Below are positions 1 through 7,809 of a stretch of 32,756 nucleotides of DNA, one piece after another. The notes below the pieces were generated by a model that worked only from the letters and a program-made list of their open reading frames with translations, was not told the DNA's origin and did not search any database. Numbering within the stretch: the stretch's first letter is position 1; each line of letters begins with the position of its first letter. Source of the DNA: JAUVHV01 sp964523875. Lineage in GTDB: Bacteria; Omnitrophota; Gorgyraeia; JABMRG01. The stretch is taken from positions 1-32,756 of the forward strand of contig CAZGAS010000009.1 of the NCBI GenBank assembly GCA_964523875.1, written 5' to 3'. The position numbers were made by a program, and so were the translations under genes.

Positions 1-120
1 AATAAATATTAGAATAATCGCCAATTATCTGCAACACTAAAGATGCGACACTAATAGCCAATTCAGAGCGAAAGAGATAGCCTGATGAGATTTGTTGGGA
101 GATTTTGGTCTGTTCTTGGG

Positions 121-152
121 GTTGCCGCGGCCTGCTTTGCAGGCCTCGCAAT
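121..152. repeat. REP-like hairpin repeat
   Basis: A perfect 7-bp stem (GGCCTGC at 129-135, GCAGGCC at 139-145) closes a 3-base TTT loop. TTGC (122-125) and GCAA (148-151) extend it imperfectly outward, and ATGACG follows. Bases 1-197 hold no gene I can support, only this element. The ATGAC end and bulged stem look like the dispersed GTCATTGCGAGG-type repeats of many environmental genomes, and a relative occurs at 6996-7030. That relationship is inference. Confidence 0.6.
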
Positions 153-197
153 GACGATAGACAATATTTGCCGTAACCCTTTGACACGTGCGGACAT

Positions 198-218
198 AAA
201 AAAGCCCCAATAAGGGCT
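198..218 (-). terminator. Rho-independent terminator after tRNA-Gln
   Basis: Read on the minus strand, AGCCC and GGGCT form a 5-bp stem around a 6-base loop, followed directly by six T. It lies about 50 bp beyond the tRNA-Gln 3' end and is the natural end of the long ispA-to-tRNA-Gln transcription unit. The plus direction lacks a T-run. Confidence 0.75.
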
Positions 219-268
219 GCTTGTTGAAGCTTGAATTATCTCTCTTTCTTTGTTTCGAGAGATTTATA

Positions 269-343
269 TGGCTGCCCCGCTTGGACTCGAACCAAGAATA
301 GCTGAACCAGAATCAGCCGTGTTGCCAATTATACTACGGGGCA
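269..343 (-). tRNA. tRNA-Gln (CTG anticodon)
   Basis: The minus strand folds into a full cloverleaf. A 7-bp acceptor stem pairs TGCCCCG with CGGGGCA, followed by discriminator G and an encoded CCA. The anticodon stem GCTGA/TCAGC holds the loop TTCTGGT, giving anticodon CTG. The T arm contains GGTTCGAGTCC. It starts 13 bp after the gltX stop codon, so it is probably cotranscribed with glutamyl-tRNA synthetase. If the organism lacks a glutaminyl-tRNA synthetase, this tRNA would be mischarged by GltX and amidated by GatCAB. The window cannot decide that. Confidence 0.95.
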
Positions 344-356
344 GCGATTAACTGTA

Positions 357-1661
357 CTAATATTTTATCGCCTTATCTAATCGCTTAACCACTCGTTCTT
401 TTCCGATAAGGTATATTACGTCAAATATTCCCGGTGCGGCAGTTTTGCCTGTCATGGCAACGCGTGCCGGGTGTATTATATCCGCTGCTTTAACACCTTC
501 TGCGTCTGCTAAAGAACGCACCGCTTGTTCTACTAATTCTGTTGTAAACTGATCTACTCCTTCAAGGCCCTGCTTTAATTTAGTGAGCAGATTACGTGTC
601 TTTTCATTGTTTAGGTGCTCATTAACAATTGCCTGGTCTATATTAATATCCTCGCTGAACAAAAACCCTGACTGCTCGATAAAATCATCAATATTACAGA
701 AGCGTGTTTGAAAAGATTTCACTACAGCCTCAAGCCATTGTCTGTCATAATCTTCTTTTATTATATTTCGCGCTATCAGGTGCGTTGCCACAAAATCTGT
801 AAGTTCGCTGGCAGGTGTTTCTCTTATGTATTCTCCATTTAACCAATTAAGTTTCTGTATATTGAACACAGCGCCTGTCTTAACAATCGCCTTTAAGGAA
901 AACAGCTTGATTATCTGGTCAAGGCTCATCTTTTCCCTGTCATCTTTTGGTGACCAACCCATAAGGGATAGGAAGTTAACAAGCGCCTCGGAAAAATACC
1001 CTCTCGTTTTATACTCTTCTATCGATGTAGCGCCGTGTCTCTTTGACATGCGCGACTTATCCTCACCAAGAATTAATGGTATGTGCGCGAATTTCGGTGG
1101 CTTTTTACCCAACGCCTGATATATAATCAACTGTTTCGAGGTATTTGTGATATGGTCATCACCCCTTATTATATGTGTTATATTCATATCTGTGTCATCT
1201 ACCACGCAAGCAAAATTATATGTTGGCGAACCATCTGATTTTATGATTACAAAGTCATCTACGGTATTCGAGCTAATATCTATCTTGTCATGAACTATAT
1301 CATAAAAGACAAGAGGCCTATCCTTTACAACCTTTAATTTTATGGCTCTACCCTTATCTGTCTCTTCGTAATAGGCCTGTTCCTCGGCTACAAGTTTTTT
1401 TGCTTTGTCTTTATAAATAGCAAACCGCTTGCTCTGAAAAAAGATCTCTCCATCCCAATTAAGGCCAAGCCATTTAAGGCTTGCGCATATCTCATCTATG
1501 TACTTATTATCGGACCTCTCTCTATCCGTATCCTCTATGCGCAGGATAAACTCTCCTGCCTGGCTTCTCGCGTATAACCAGTTAAATAGCGCGGTTCTGG
1601 CGCTTCCAATATGAAGTGACCCTGTTGGAGACGGGGCAAAACGTACCCTTACATTGCTCAT
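357..1661 (-). CDS. gltX: Glutamyl-tRNA synthetase
   Basis: Class I aminoacyl-tRNA synthetase that attaches glutamate to tRNA-Glu in the cytoplasm. The 434 residues start with RVRFAPSPTGSLHIGSART, which holds the HIGH signature, followed by the RIEDTD motif. The KMSKS equivalent is SRMSKRHG near residue 210. At 434 residues it is somewhat shorter than the usual 460-490, with a compact C-terminal anticodon-binding region. The ATG overlaps the stop of the preceding oxidoreductase gamma gene by four bases (ATGA), with GGGAGAGG just upstream as ribosome binding site, so translation is probably coupled. tRNA-Gln follows directly. Whether it is discriminating or nondiscriminating cannot be told by eye. 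Confidence 0.96.
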   Translation of the reverse strand: MSNVRVRFAPSPTGSLHIGSARTALFNWLYARSQAGEFILRIEDTDRERSDNKYIDEICASLKWLGLNWDGEIFFQSKRFAIYKDKAKKLVAEEQAYYEETDKGRAIKLKVVKDRPLVFYDIVHDKIDISSNTVDDFVIIKSDGSPTYNFACVVDDTDMNITHIIRGDDHITNTSKQLIIYQALGKKPPKFAHIPLILGEDKSRMSKRHGATSIEEYKTRGYFSEALVNFLSLMGWSPKDDREKMSLDQIIKLFSLKAIVKTGAVFNIQKLNWLNGEYIRETPASELTDFVATHLIARNIIKEDYDRQWLEAVVKSFQTRFCNIDDFIEQSGFLFSEDINIDQAIVNEHLNNEKTRNLLTKLKQGLEGVDQFTTELVEQAVRSLADAEGVKAADIIHPARVAMTGKTAAPGIFDVIYLIGKERVVKRLDKAIKY

Positions 1662-2215
1662 GCAAAAGCCTCTCCCTTTTCCAGCGCCCTGATATTCAAG
1701 TCTATAATATCTTTGTTACCGGGAAAAGCTATCTTTATGCCTTTGACAACATCTGCCCTTTGAAGCAGGCTCGTTCTTTTCATATAGGCACCTAGGGCTA
1801 CCATGTTTGCTGCTCGGACATTACCAAGCGCAAGGGCTATCTCTGTCATGGGTATCCTCACTACATCAACCCCTCTTTTCTTGATATCTTTATCAATAAG
1901 CGAACTGTTGATAAGAAGAAGGCCTCTTCTCTTAGCATTAATGCCGCCTGAAACAACCGTTGATATAAACTTATCCAGAGATGGCTTATTCAGTATAATG
2001 GCTGTATCACATCCGGAGACTATAGGTGAGGCAATCTCTCTATCCGAGATAATAACCATGCAATGAGCGGTACCGCCTCTTACTTCCGCGCCATATGAAG
2101 GCATCCAGGTTACATTATGATTTTTAGCCATAACACTGTAAGCTATTAATTTGCCTAATATCATTATGCCCTGTCCGCCAAAGCCAGCGCAGATTATTTT
2201 CTCTTCCTTTATCAT
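1658..2215 (-). CDS. 2-oxoacid:ferredoxin oxidoreductase, gamma subunit
   Basis: Gamma subunit of a pyruvate-synthase-superfamily oxidoreductase of the KOR/VOR type, which converts 2-oxoacids plus CoA to acyl-CoA, CO2 and reduced ferredoxin. The family signature GFGGQGIMILGKLIA lies at the N-terminus, followed by PSYGAEVRGG. I prefer the ATG at 2215: it begins one base after the beta-subunit stop, and the AAGGACGAAGG Shine-Dalgarno sits in the last beta codons. An in-frame start at 2242 lies inside the beta gene and would add nine unlikely residues. The stop overlaps the gltX start. The substrate (2-oxoglutarate, branched-chain or other) is not readable from the sequence. Confidence 0.93.
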   Translation of the reverse strand: MIKEEKIICAGFGGQGIMILGKLIAYSVMAKNHNVTWMPSYGAEVRGGTAHCMVIISDREIASPIVSGCDTAIILNKPSLDKFISTVVSGGINAKRRGLLLINSSLIDKDIKKRGVDVVRIPMTEIALALGNVRAANMVALGAYMKRTSLLQRADVVKGIKIAFPGNKDIIDLNIRALEKGEAFA

Positions 2216-2216
2216 T

Positions 2217-2954
2217 TCAGCCTTCGTCCTTAATAACGCCAAGCGGGTAATCTTTCACAACCCGTTCTTTTATCCACTTGATAGACGCCTCAACAGAGCG
2301 GCTTGTATACGTCGGGCACATGGAAAGCACCTCTACCATCGAGAATCCTCTATTATCTATCTGATTTTTAAAGGCTCTTTTTATAGCCTTTTTTGCTTTA
2401 AGAACATGCTGCGGAGAATGTACCGCAACCCTCTCTAAATATTTTACGCCATCCAGGACAGAGAGCATCTCAAGCATTTTAATAGGATTCCCATCAGCGA
2501 GAGCGTTCCTGCCTGAAGCTGTAGTAGCTGTCTTTTGTCCGATAAGGGTTGTGGGGGCCATCTGCCCGCCTGTCATGCCGTATACACCATTATTCACAAA
2601 GATAATAGTAATGTTTTCACCCCTATTAGCGGCATGTATTGTCTCCGCGATACCTATTGACGCCAGGTCGCCATCACCTTGATAAGTAAAAACCACGTTA
2701 TCGGGACGCAATCTCTTTATCGCTGTCGCTACCGCTGGACACCTGCCATGCGCTGCCTCTGTTGTATCAAAATTCCAATAATCATACGCTAACACAGCGC
2801 ATCCAACAGGAGCGATTGCTATAATCTTCTCACGAATCTTGAACTCATCTATAATCTCGGCTACGAGCCTGTGGATAATACCATGCCCGCAACCCGGGCA
2901 ATAATGGGTCGCTACATCCAGCATAGACTTAGGCCGTTGGAATATCTTTTTCAT
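2217..2954 (-). CDS. 2-oxoacid:ferredoxin oxidoreductase, beta (TPP) subunit
   Basis: Thiamine-diphosphate-binding subunit of the same complex. It shows the N-terminal CPGCGHG motif and the TPP/Mg site GDGDLASIG with the partner asparagine in FVNNGVYGMTGGQ. Length is about 245 residues, normal for KOR/VOR beta. ATG 2954 overlaps the alpha stop by four bases, and AGGTG is properly spaced upstream. A GTG at 2963 is possible but gives only three more residues. The short beta and separate gamma and delta subunits identify the four-gene bacterial/archaeal type rather than the single-chain pyruvate:ferredoxin oxidoreductase. Confidence 0.94.
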   Translation of the reverse strand: MKKIFQRPKSMLDVATHYCPGCGHGIIHRLVAEIIDEFKIREKIIAIAPVGCAVLAYDYWNFDTTEAAHGRCPAVATAIKRLRPDNVVFTYQGDGDLASIGIAETIHAANRGENITIIFVNNGVYGMTGGQMAPTTLIGQKTATTASGRNALADGNPIKMLEMLSVLDGVKYLERVAVHSPQHVLKAKKAIKRAFKNQIDNRGFSMVEVLSMCPTYTSRSVEASIKWIKERVVKDYPLGVIKDEG

Positions 2955-4039
2955 CTTAGGCACCTGGATATCTTTTCCTCAACCTCTTTCTGCGTAGGGA
3001 TACTGCCTCCTGTCCTACCGTAAAAATCTACCTTTGCGTTTCCCTCTACCGCAAGCCTTACATCTTCTACCATTTGGCCCGCGCTCATCTCTATTACTAA
3101 AAATCTCTTTGTCTTATTCGCGTATTTTTTTAATACCTTATCAGGAAAAGGCCATAGAGATATGGGCCTTAGCATGCCTACTTGTTTTCCCGCGCTTTTC
3201 AAACGCTTAACAGCCGCGCGCGCGATACGGCTAACGCTACCATAAGCAACTACAATCAATTCCGCGTTATTACAATAGAGAGATTCGTATCTTACTTCTC
3301 TCTTTTTTATCTCGGTATAGGTGGCTTGTAGGTTAATATTATGTCTTTCTAATCCGCCTGGCTTCAGATAGAGCGACTTGATAGATTGCGGATTTCTCCC
3401 TTTCGCACCGGTCAATGACCATTTCTTGCTAATAGAGTTTGAATTTTTAAATTTAAATCTTGATATTTCTACGGGCTCCATCATCTGCCCGAGCATACCA
3501 TCTGTCAATATCATTGTTGGAGTCCTGTATATATCCGCAAGGTCAAACGCGAGCATGGTAAGTGCCATTGCCTCTTGGGCTGACGCGGGAGCAAGCACTA
3601 TTGTATGGTAGTCACCGTGGCCGCCACCTTTTGTAGCCTGAAAATAGTCTGCCTGGCTAGGTGATATATTGCCTAATCCTGGGCCACCGCGCATAACATT
3701 TACTATCACGCCGGGAAGGCGACAACCCGCAAGATACGATATTCCTTCCTGTTTTAAGCTTATCCCAGGGCTTGACGACGAGGTCATGGCCCTCTTACCT
3801 GTCAGCGAGGCACCAAAGACCATGCTAATAGCGGATATCTCGCTTTCAGACTGAATAAATATCCTTTTCTTTTCCGCCATTCTTCGTGACATAAAGGCAG
3901 TCAATTCATTCTGCGGAGTAATAGGATAGCCCGCGTAAAAATCGCAGCCCGCGCGCACCGCTCCTTCACCGATAGCCTCGTTTCCTGTCATAAGGTGTTT
4001 TTTGCGTTTTATCGTTTCTGTTTTCGGTTTTCGCTTCAT
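2951..4039 (-). CDS. 2-oxoacid:ferredoxin oxidoreductase, alpha subunit (VorB/KorA type)
   Basis: Pyrimidine-binding and transketolase C-terminal subunit. AGYPITPQNELTAF, SESEISAISMVFGASL and SSSPGISLKQEG are diagnostic of the alpha chain. The second half carries PRTPTMILTD-like sequence (YRTPTMILTDGMLGQ) and the C-terminal domain ending GGSIPTQKEVEE. ATG 4039 is chosen because AAAAGG precedes it by about five bases; the in-frame GTG at 4045 lies nearly in that site. Length is about 362 residues. By resemblance it would be auto-annotated as a 3-methyl-2-oxobutanoate dehydrogenase subunit, but alpha chains of 2-oxoglutarate and 2-oxoisovalerate enzymes are hard to separate, so I leave the substrate open. 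Confidence 0.93.
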   Translation of the reverse strand: MKRKPKTETIKRKKHLMTGNEAIGEGAVRAGCDFYAGYPITPQNELTAFMSRRMAEKKRIFIQSESEISAISMVFGASLTGKRAMTSSSSPGISLKQEGISYLAGCRLPGVIVNVMRGGPGLGNISPSQADYFQATKGGGHGDYHTIVLAPASAQEAMALTMLAFDLADIYRTPTMILTDGMLGQMMEPVEISRFKFKNSNSISKKWSLTGAKGRNPQSIKSLYLKPGGLERHNINLQATYTEIKKREVRYESLYCNNAELIVVAYGSVSRIARAAVKRLKSAGKQVGMLRPISLWPFPDKVLKKYANKTKRFLVIEMSAGQMVEDVRLAVEGNAKVDFYGRTGGSIPTQKEVEEKISRCLR

Positions 4040-4084
4040 GTTCACCTTTTAACTTTTTCCTTTTTCCTTATGCCTTGCGCCTTA

Positions 4085-4288
4085 CTATTTATACACCTCA
4101 ATTGCGTTATCCGGACATATAATAGCGCAAAAAGCGCAACCCACACATTTGGCGCCTTTTTTCAATTGCGCGGGCCTGATGCCGCGCTTGTTAATATCGT
4201 CAGCGGCTACTATAAGATTGTGAGGGCAATAGATTATGCATAATCCGCATGCCTTGCATCTTTCTTCATCTATCTTTATCGTAGCCAT
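4085..4288 (-). CDS. 2-oxoacid:ferredoxin oxidoreductase, delta subunit (2x[4Fe-4S] ferredoxin)
   Basis: A 67-residue dicluster ferredoxin. Two CxxCxxCxxxCP motifs are intact: CKACGLCIIYCP near the N-terminus and CVGCAFCAIICP near the C-terminus. They would bind two [4Fe-4S] clusters and pass electrons from the TPP site to soluble ferredoxin. The gene overlaps the end of dxs by 13 bases and has GGAAAGGC as ribosome binding site, so it is translationally coupled to an isoprenoid gene. About 45 bp separate it from the alpha subunit. A stand-alone ferredoxin of this size beside alpha, beta and gamma is the usual delta subunit. Confidence 0.95.
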   Translation of the reverse strand: MATIKIDEERCKACGLCIIYCPHNLIVAADDINKRGIRPAQLKKGAKCVGCAFCAIICPDNAIEVYK

Positions 4289-6141
4289 TCTCTTGCCTTT
4301 CCGGCAATAGCTTTAGCAGACAGGCCCAATTCTGCCAGTAGCTCATCCCTCTTAGCATAGGTAATAAACCTATCCGGAACACCCACCCTCTTCACCTCTA
4401 CATTCTGGTTATTATCAGCTAAAACTTCTATCAAAGAAGACCCCATGCCGCCTTCCAGCACATTATCTTCTACAACAAGGAATTTTTTTATTCTTTTAGC
4501 GGTTCTTAATATTATATCATTATCTATCGGTTTTATAAACCTCATATTTATAACTTCAGCCTGAATATTTTCCCCCGCGAGAATATGGGCCGCCTCTAGC
4601 GCGGGTAAGGCCATGTCACCTATGGCAAATATCGCTATATCGTTACCTGCCCTCAACATCTCTGAGCGGCCAAGTTCTATTCTTTGCATAGATACATTAA
4701 CACCGGCCTTACCTAACGCCTTACCGCGCGGGTATCTTATGGCAACAGGGCCGGTGAAACCTATAGCGAACTCAAGCATAGCGTCAAGCTCTTCTATGTC
4801 CTTCGGTGCCATGCAAACAAGATTTGGTATATGGCGCAGGTATGAAATATCAAATACGCCATGATGCGTAGGCCCGTCTTCTCCTACCAGGCCGGCTCTG
4901 TCAATACAAAAAACGACATGCAAATTCTGCAGAGCTACGTCATGGATAATCTGGTCATACGCGCGCTGCAAAAAACTCGAATATATCGCCAACACGGGGA
5001 TAAGCCCTTTTTTAGCAAGCCCGGCACTAAAGCCTACGGCGTGCGCCTCTGCCATGCCAACATTAAAAAATCTATCCGGAAAGGTTTTTTCAAAATCGTC
5101 AAGGCCTGTTCCATCCGGCATGGCCGCTGTTATAGCCACTATCCTGCTATCTTTGCCCGCAAGTTCTACTATCTTATTGCTAAATGCTTTTGTAAAACTG
5201 GTACCTGAGGAGGGCGTTATCTCTCCTTTTTCCCTATCAAACGGCGCCGTCCCATGAAACTTCGAAGGCGCGTTTTCAGCAAACTTAAAGCCCTTGCCTT
5301 TTTTTGTAACAACATGTATTAGCCGCGGTTCATCCAACGGCAAAACATTATTTATAACCTCAACAAAAGCAGGTATATTATGGCCATCAACAGGCCCGAA
5401 ATATCTTATGCCCATCTCCTCGAATATCATACCCGGTACAAGCAAATTTTTTAGGCCCTCTTCCAGCTTCCGCGCCGCGCCTGCCAAACGAAAACCTAAC
5501 TTTGGTACGCGCCGTATTAATCTGTCCACATCCACTCTTACCCTATTATAGACCGGGTTCGTAATCACACGGTTTAAGTAACGACTCCATGCCCCTACAC
5601 TTGGCGAGATCGAAAATTCATTATCATTTAAAATAATCAATAAATCTTTATGGAGCTGCCCCGCGTGATTTAATCCTTCAAACGCCATGCCCCCACCTAA
5701 AGAGCCATCACCTATTACAGCTACTATCTTTTCACTTGTGCCTTTTAAATCCCTCGCGGCACATAGGCCAAGCGCTGTAGAGATAGAAGTAGAGCCATGC
5801 CCTACGGTAAATATATCATACTCGCTCTCTTCAATATTCGGGAATCCGCTGATACCGCCCTTTTGACGTAAAGTATGGAACCTGTCTTTCCTGTTGGTCA
5901 ATATCTTGTGACAATATGCCTGGTGCCCAACATCCCAGATAATCTTATCCCGCGGGGCGTTAAGACAATAATGCAGGGCTATTATAAAATCTACTGCTCC
6001 TAAGCTTGGCGCGAGATGCCCGCCTGTCTTGGCCACAGCGCCTATCATAAGATCACGCACCTCATCAGCTAATTGTGATAACTGCTTGAAGCTTAAAACC
6101 TTTAAATCTTCTGGGCGATTTATCTTGTCCAATAATTTCAT
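4276..6141 (-). CDS. dxs: 1-deoxy-D-xylulose-5-phosphate synthase
   Basis: First enzyme of the MEP isoprenoid pathway: condenses pyruvate with glyceraldehyde 3-phosphate, using thiamine diphosphate. The 621 residues match the family's usual length. Visible motifs are GHQAYCHKILTNR, the TPP/Mg site GDGSLGGGMAFEGLNHAG with NDNEFSIS, and DRAGLVGEDGPTHHG in the transketolase-like central domain. The C-terminal domain holds EDNVLEGGMGSS. CAGGAGAC lies about six bases before the ATG. It follows ispA by 21 bp and overlaps the ferredoxin gene, so prenyl precursor supply and a reduced-ferredoxin-producing oxidoreductase share one transcription unit. Confidence 0.97.
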   Translation of the reverse strand: MKLLDKINRPEDLKVLSFKQLSQLADEVRDLMIGAVAKTGGHLAPSLGAVDFIIALHYCLNAPRDKIIWDVGHQAYCHKILTNRKDRFHTLRQKGGISGFPNIEESEYDIFTVGHGSTSISTALGLCAARDLKGTSEKIVAVIGDGSLGGGMAFEGLNHAGQLHKDLLIILNDNEFSISPSVGAWSRYLNRVITNPVYNRVRVDVDRLIRRVPKLGFRLAGAARKLEEGLKNLLVPGMIFEEMGIRYFGPVDGHNIPAFVEVINNVLPLDEPRLIHVVTKKGKGFKFAENAPSKFHGTAPFDREKGEITPSSGTSFTKAFSNKIVELAGKDSRIVAITAAMPDGTGLDDFEKTFPDRFFNVGMAEAHAVGFSAGLAKKGLIPVLAIYSSFLQRAYDQIIHDVALQNLHVVFCIDRAGLVGEDGPTHHGVFDISYLRHIPNLVCMAPKDIEELDAMLEFAIGFTGPVAIRYPRGKALGKAGVNVSMQRIELGRSEMLRAGNDIAIFAIGDMALPALEAAHILAGENIQAEVINMRFIKPIDNDIILRTAKRIKKFLVVEDNVLEGGMGSSLIEVLADNNQNVEVKRVGVPDRFITYAKRDELLAELGLSAKAIAGKAREWLR

Positions 6142-6162
6142 TCTTGTCTCCTGATGTTATAA

Positions 6163-6981
6163 TTAGTACGTTCTATTAAGTACAAAGTCCGCTATCATGC
6201 AAAGGGGGCCTGCTTTTTTTCCAAGGCCCTCAATAGAGGCTTTGGCACTTATAGTCAGGCTACGCGCGTATTCAAGGGCGCGTTTTCTGCTGGTTATCTG
6301 TACTAAACCCTCGTTATCAAGAATATCATCTACGGCCTGGAAGGCGAGGCCTATATGTTCGCCAAACCTAAACACCGACTCAATATCTTTCTTCGTTGCT
6401 TCTACCGAGAGAGCGCCCACCTTACAAGAGGCTGCTATAAGCGCACCTGTTTTACGAATATTAATATATTCCTGTACAGCGAAGTCTTTTTTCTCAATAC
6501 CTATATCAGCTATTTGGCCGCCTATCATGCCACATATACCTGCCGCGTATGAAAGCACTTCTACTAACCGCGTGTTAACAGCTGGTTTCTTAGTGGCAAA
6601 GCATAGAAGATGAAAGGCATATGTTAAAAGCGCGTCACCTGCCAATACCGTGTTTGCTATGCCAAATTTTTTGTGACAGCTTAAACGCCCTCTGCGATAA
6701 TCATCATTATCCATGCAAGGTAGATCATCGTGCACCAGCGAATAACTATGTATTATCTCTATAGCGCAGGCCGTTTTAAGGGCGTCTTTTGCCTTGCCTC
6801 CTGTTGCTTGCGCGCAGGCCAAACAGAGTATTGGGCGTATTCTTTTACCACCTTTTAGAGCATGTTTCATAGCCATGTATAATCTTTTCGAGTGGCCCTT
6901 GGGCACCAGAAAAAGCCTGTCCAGCTCTTTATCTATAATTGTCCTTCTTTTTTTAAGATATTCTAAAACATCTTTTTTCAT
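6163..6981 (-). CDS. ispA: Short-chain (farnesyl/geranylgeranyl) diphosphate synthase
   Basis: Head-to-tail prenyltransferase that extends DMAPP with IPP in the cytosol. The first aspartate-rich motif is DDLPCMDNDDYRRG (about residues 88-101) and the second is DDILDNEG near residue 220; GGKRIRP and the KTGAL segment are also present. At 272 residues it is slightly shorter than the roughly 295 of most IspA proteins. Product chain length (C15 or C20) depends on residues before the first motif and is not decided here. AAAGG lies upstream of the ATG. The classical xseA-xseB-ispA-dxs order is kept, except for the GIY-YIG insertion just upstream. Confidence 0.93.
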   Translation of the reverse strand: MKKDVLEYLKKRRTIIDKELDRLFLVPKGHSKRLYMAMKHALKGGKRIRPILCLACAQATGGKAKDALKTACAIEIIHSYSLVHDDLPCMDNDDYRRGRLSCHKKFGIANTVLAGDALLTYAFHLLCFATKKPAVNTRLVEVLSYAAGICGMIGGQIADIGIEKKDFAVQEYINIRKTGALIAASCKVGALSVEATKKDIESVFRFGEHIGLAFQAVDDILDNEGLVQITSRKRALEYARSLTISAKASIEGLGKKAGPLCMIADFVLNRTY

Positions 6982-6995
6982 TTAAACAACCTTTT

Positions 6996-7030
6996 GTCAT
7001 CTCGAGGAGCGAAGCAACGAGAGATCTTTT
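6996..7030. repeat. Dispersed repeat flanking the GIY-YIG gene (3' side)
   Basis: GTCATCTCGAGGAGCGAAGC begins the element, which closes with an imperfect inverted copy of its TCTCG arm (CGAGA). It runs into the stop codon of the GIY-YIG gene. The GTCAT..GAGGAGCGAAGC..ACGA layout is that of a repeat class common in environmental bacterial genomes (family recollection). A different repeat lies on the other side of the gene at 7361-7420. Confidence 0.6.
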
Positions 7031-7322
7031 ACCAGTCTAAACTCAAATCTTTCCATTGCGAGTTTGCAACATCCACCAGTCGATTTTTCTTGTCCCTGCA
7101 CCATTTCTTTATCTCTTTTTCTCTACTAATTGCGGCTATTACATCGTGTGTTTCTTCAAAATAAACTAATTTGTCAACATTATACTTTTCTGTAAATCCT
7201 TTTGCAAGCTTATTTTTGTGTTCAAAAATCCGCTTTTCTAATTCGCTGGTCACTCCTATGTACATTACCTTGTTAGTCCAGTTTACAAGTAAATAAACAT
7301 AGTAGTTTTTCATCGCGGGCAT
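7029..7322 (-). CDS. GIY-YIG domain nuclease, small stand-alone type
   Basis: A 97-residue protein consisting almost only of a GIY-YIG nuclease fold. YYVYLL is the GIY-equivalent strand and MYIGVT the YIG-equivalent. Then come R31-like ELEKRIFEHKN, a conserved glutamate (FEETHD) and SREKEIKKW. It resembles the UPF0213/YhbQ-like single-domain group. Function in that group is poorly known; structure-specific DNA cleavage is the family-level expectation. It separates xseB from ispA and is bracketed by two unrelated hairpin repeats, which looks like insertion as a unit. The start may be the ATG at 7313 (MKNYYVYLL) instead of 7322; neither has a convincing ribosome binding site. Confidence 0.88.
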   Translation of the reverse strand: MPAMKNYYVYLLVNWTNKVMYIGVTSELEKRIFEHKNKLAKGFTEKYNVDKLVYFEETHDVIAAISREKEIKKWCRDKKNRLVDVANSQWKDLSLDW

Positions 7323-7360
7323 TTAAGATTTCTTGTGCCAAAAAAGTATATCAGTTCACA

Positions 7361-7420
7361 AGGAACCTTCTAGTTCGAGGTACTGGTTCTAGCGGTTTCT
7401 CCCGTTGGTCGAAATGACAG
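7361..7420. repeat. Dispersed inverted repeat flanking the GIY-YIG gene (5' side)
   Basis: On the minus strand the element begins TGTCATTTCGACCAACGGGA and ends AAGGTTCC. Short arms GAACC (7363-7367) and GGTTC (7385-7389) can pair. The TCATTTCGACC end differs from the GTCATCTCGAGG element on the other side of the GIY-YIG gene. A short open frame running through it is an artefact of the repeat. The 140 bp between the nuclease and xseB hold nothing else. Confidence 0.55.
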
Positions 7421-7461
7421 TACGTGTTCTGCGAGATAACAATACAGTCGGCAACTCTATT

Positions 7462-7767
7462 CTAGAACAGATACTTCTCGCCCTTGGGCCTGCTCTTGTT
7501 GTTTGCGGTTGTGGTCTTTGACGCGGGTTTTTTACTGTCAGGGGATAATGCGTCAAATTCTTTTTCCACAATATTACCTGTGGAATCTTTTACAAGCACC
7601 TCTATTCTTTTTTTAATCTCGTTGAGCTTTTTGCTGCAAAGCCTTGAGAGCTTCATGCCTTCTTCATACTTTTTTATCGCGTCATCCAACTTAAGCTCCC
7701 CATCCTCTAAGTCGTTAACTATTCTCTCAAGTTTATTGAGCGCGTCTTCAAATTTTCCTTCAGCCAT
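7462..7767 (-). CDS. xseB: Exodeoxyribonuclease VII small subunit
   Basis: Small subunit of exonuclease VII, which degrades single-stranded DNA in both directions with XseA. The first 65 residues carry the family pattern: FEDALNKLERIVNDLEDGEL, then LDDAIKKYEEGMKL and a C-terminal helix with IKKRIEVLVKD. These form the coiled-coil pair that decorates XseA. The roughly 35-residue tail (from about 66) is basic, rich in Lys, Ser and Thr, longer than usual and probably disordered. AAGGAGCG gives a good ribosome binding site. It starts 42 bp after the xseA stop. Confidence 0.92.
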   Translation of the reverse strand: MAEGKFEDALNKLERIVNDLEDGELKLDDAIKKYEEGMKLSRLCSKKLNEIKKRIEVLVKDSTGNIVEKEFDALSPDSKKPASKTTTANNKSRPKGEKYLF

Positions 7768-7809
7768 TTTATCGCTCCTTGTTATCCAATGTCTACATAT
7801 AGCGTATCG

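Noticed and set aside
26..160. Possible gene at the window start
   Set aside because: No frame with start, ribosome binding site and protein-like composition; only a repeat hairpin is visible.
7389..7571. Small open frame overlapping the xseB end and the repeat at 7361-7420
   Set aside because: Arg-rich, no ribosome binding site, and its C-terminus is the translation of a dispersed repeat.
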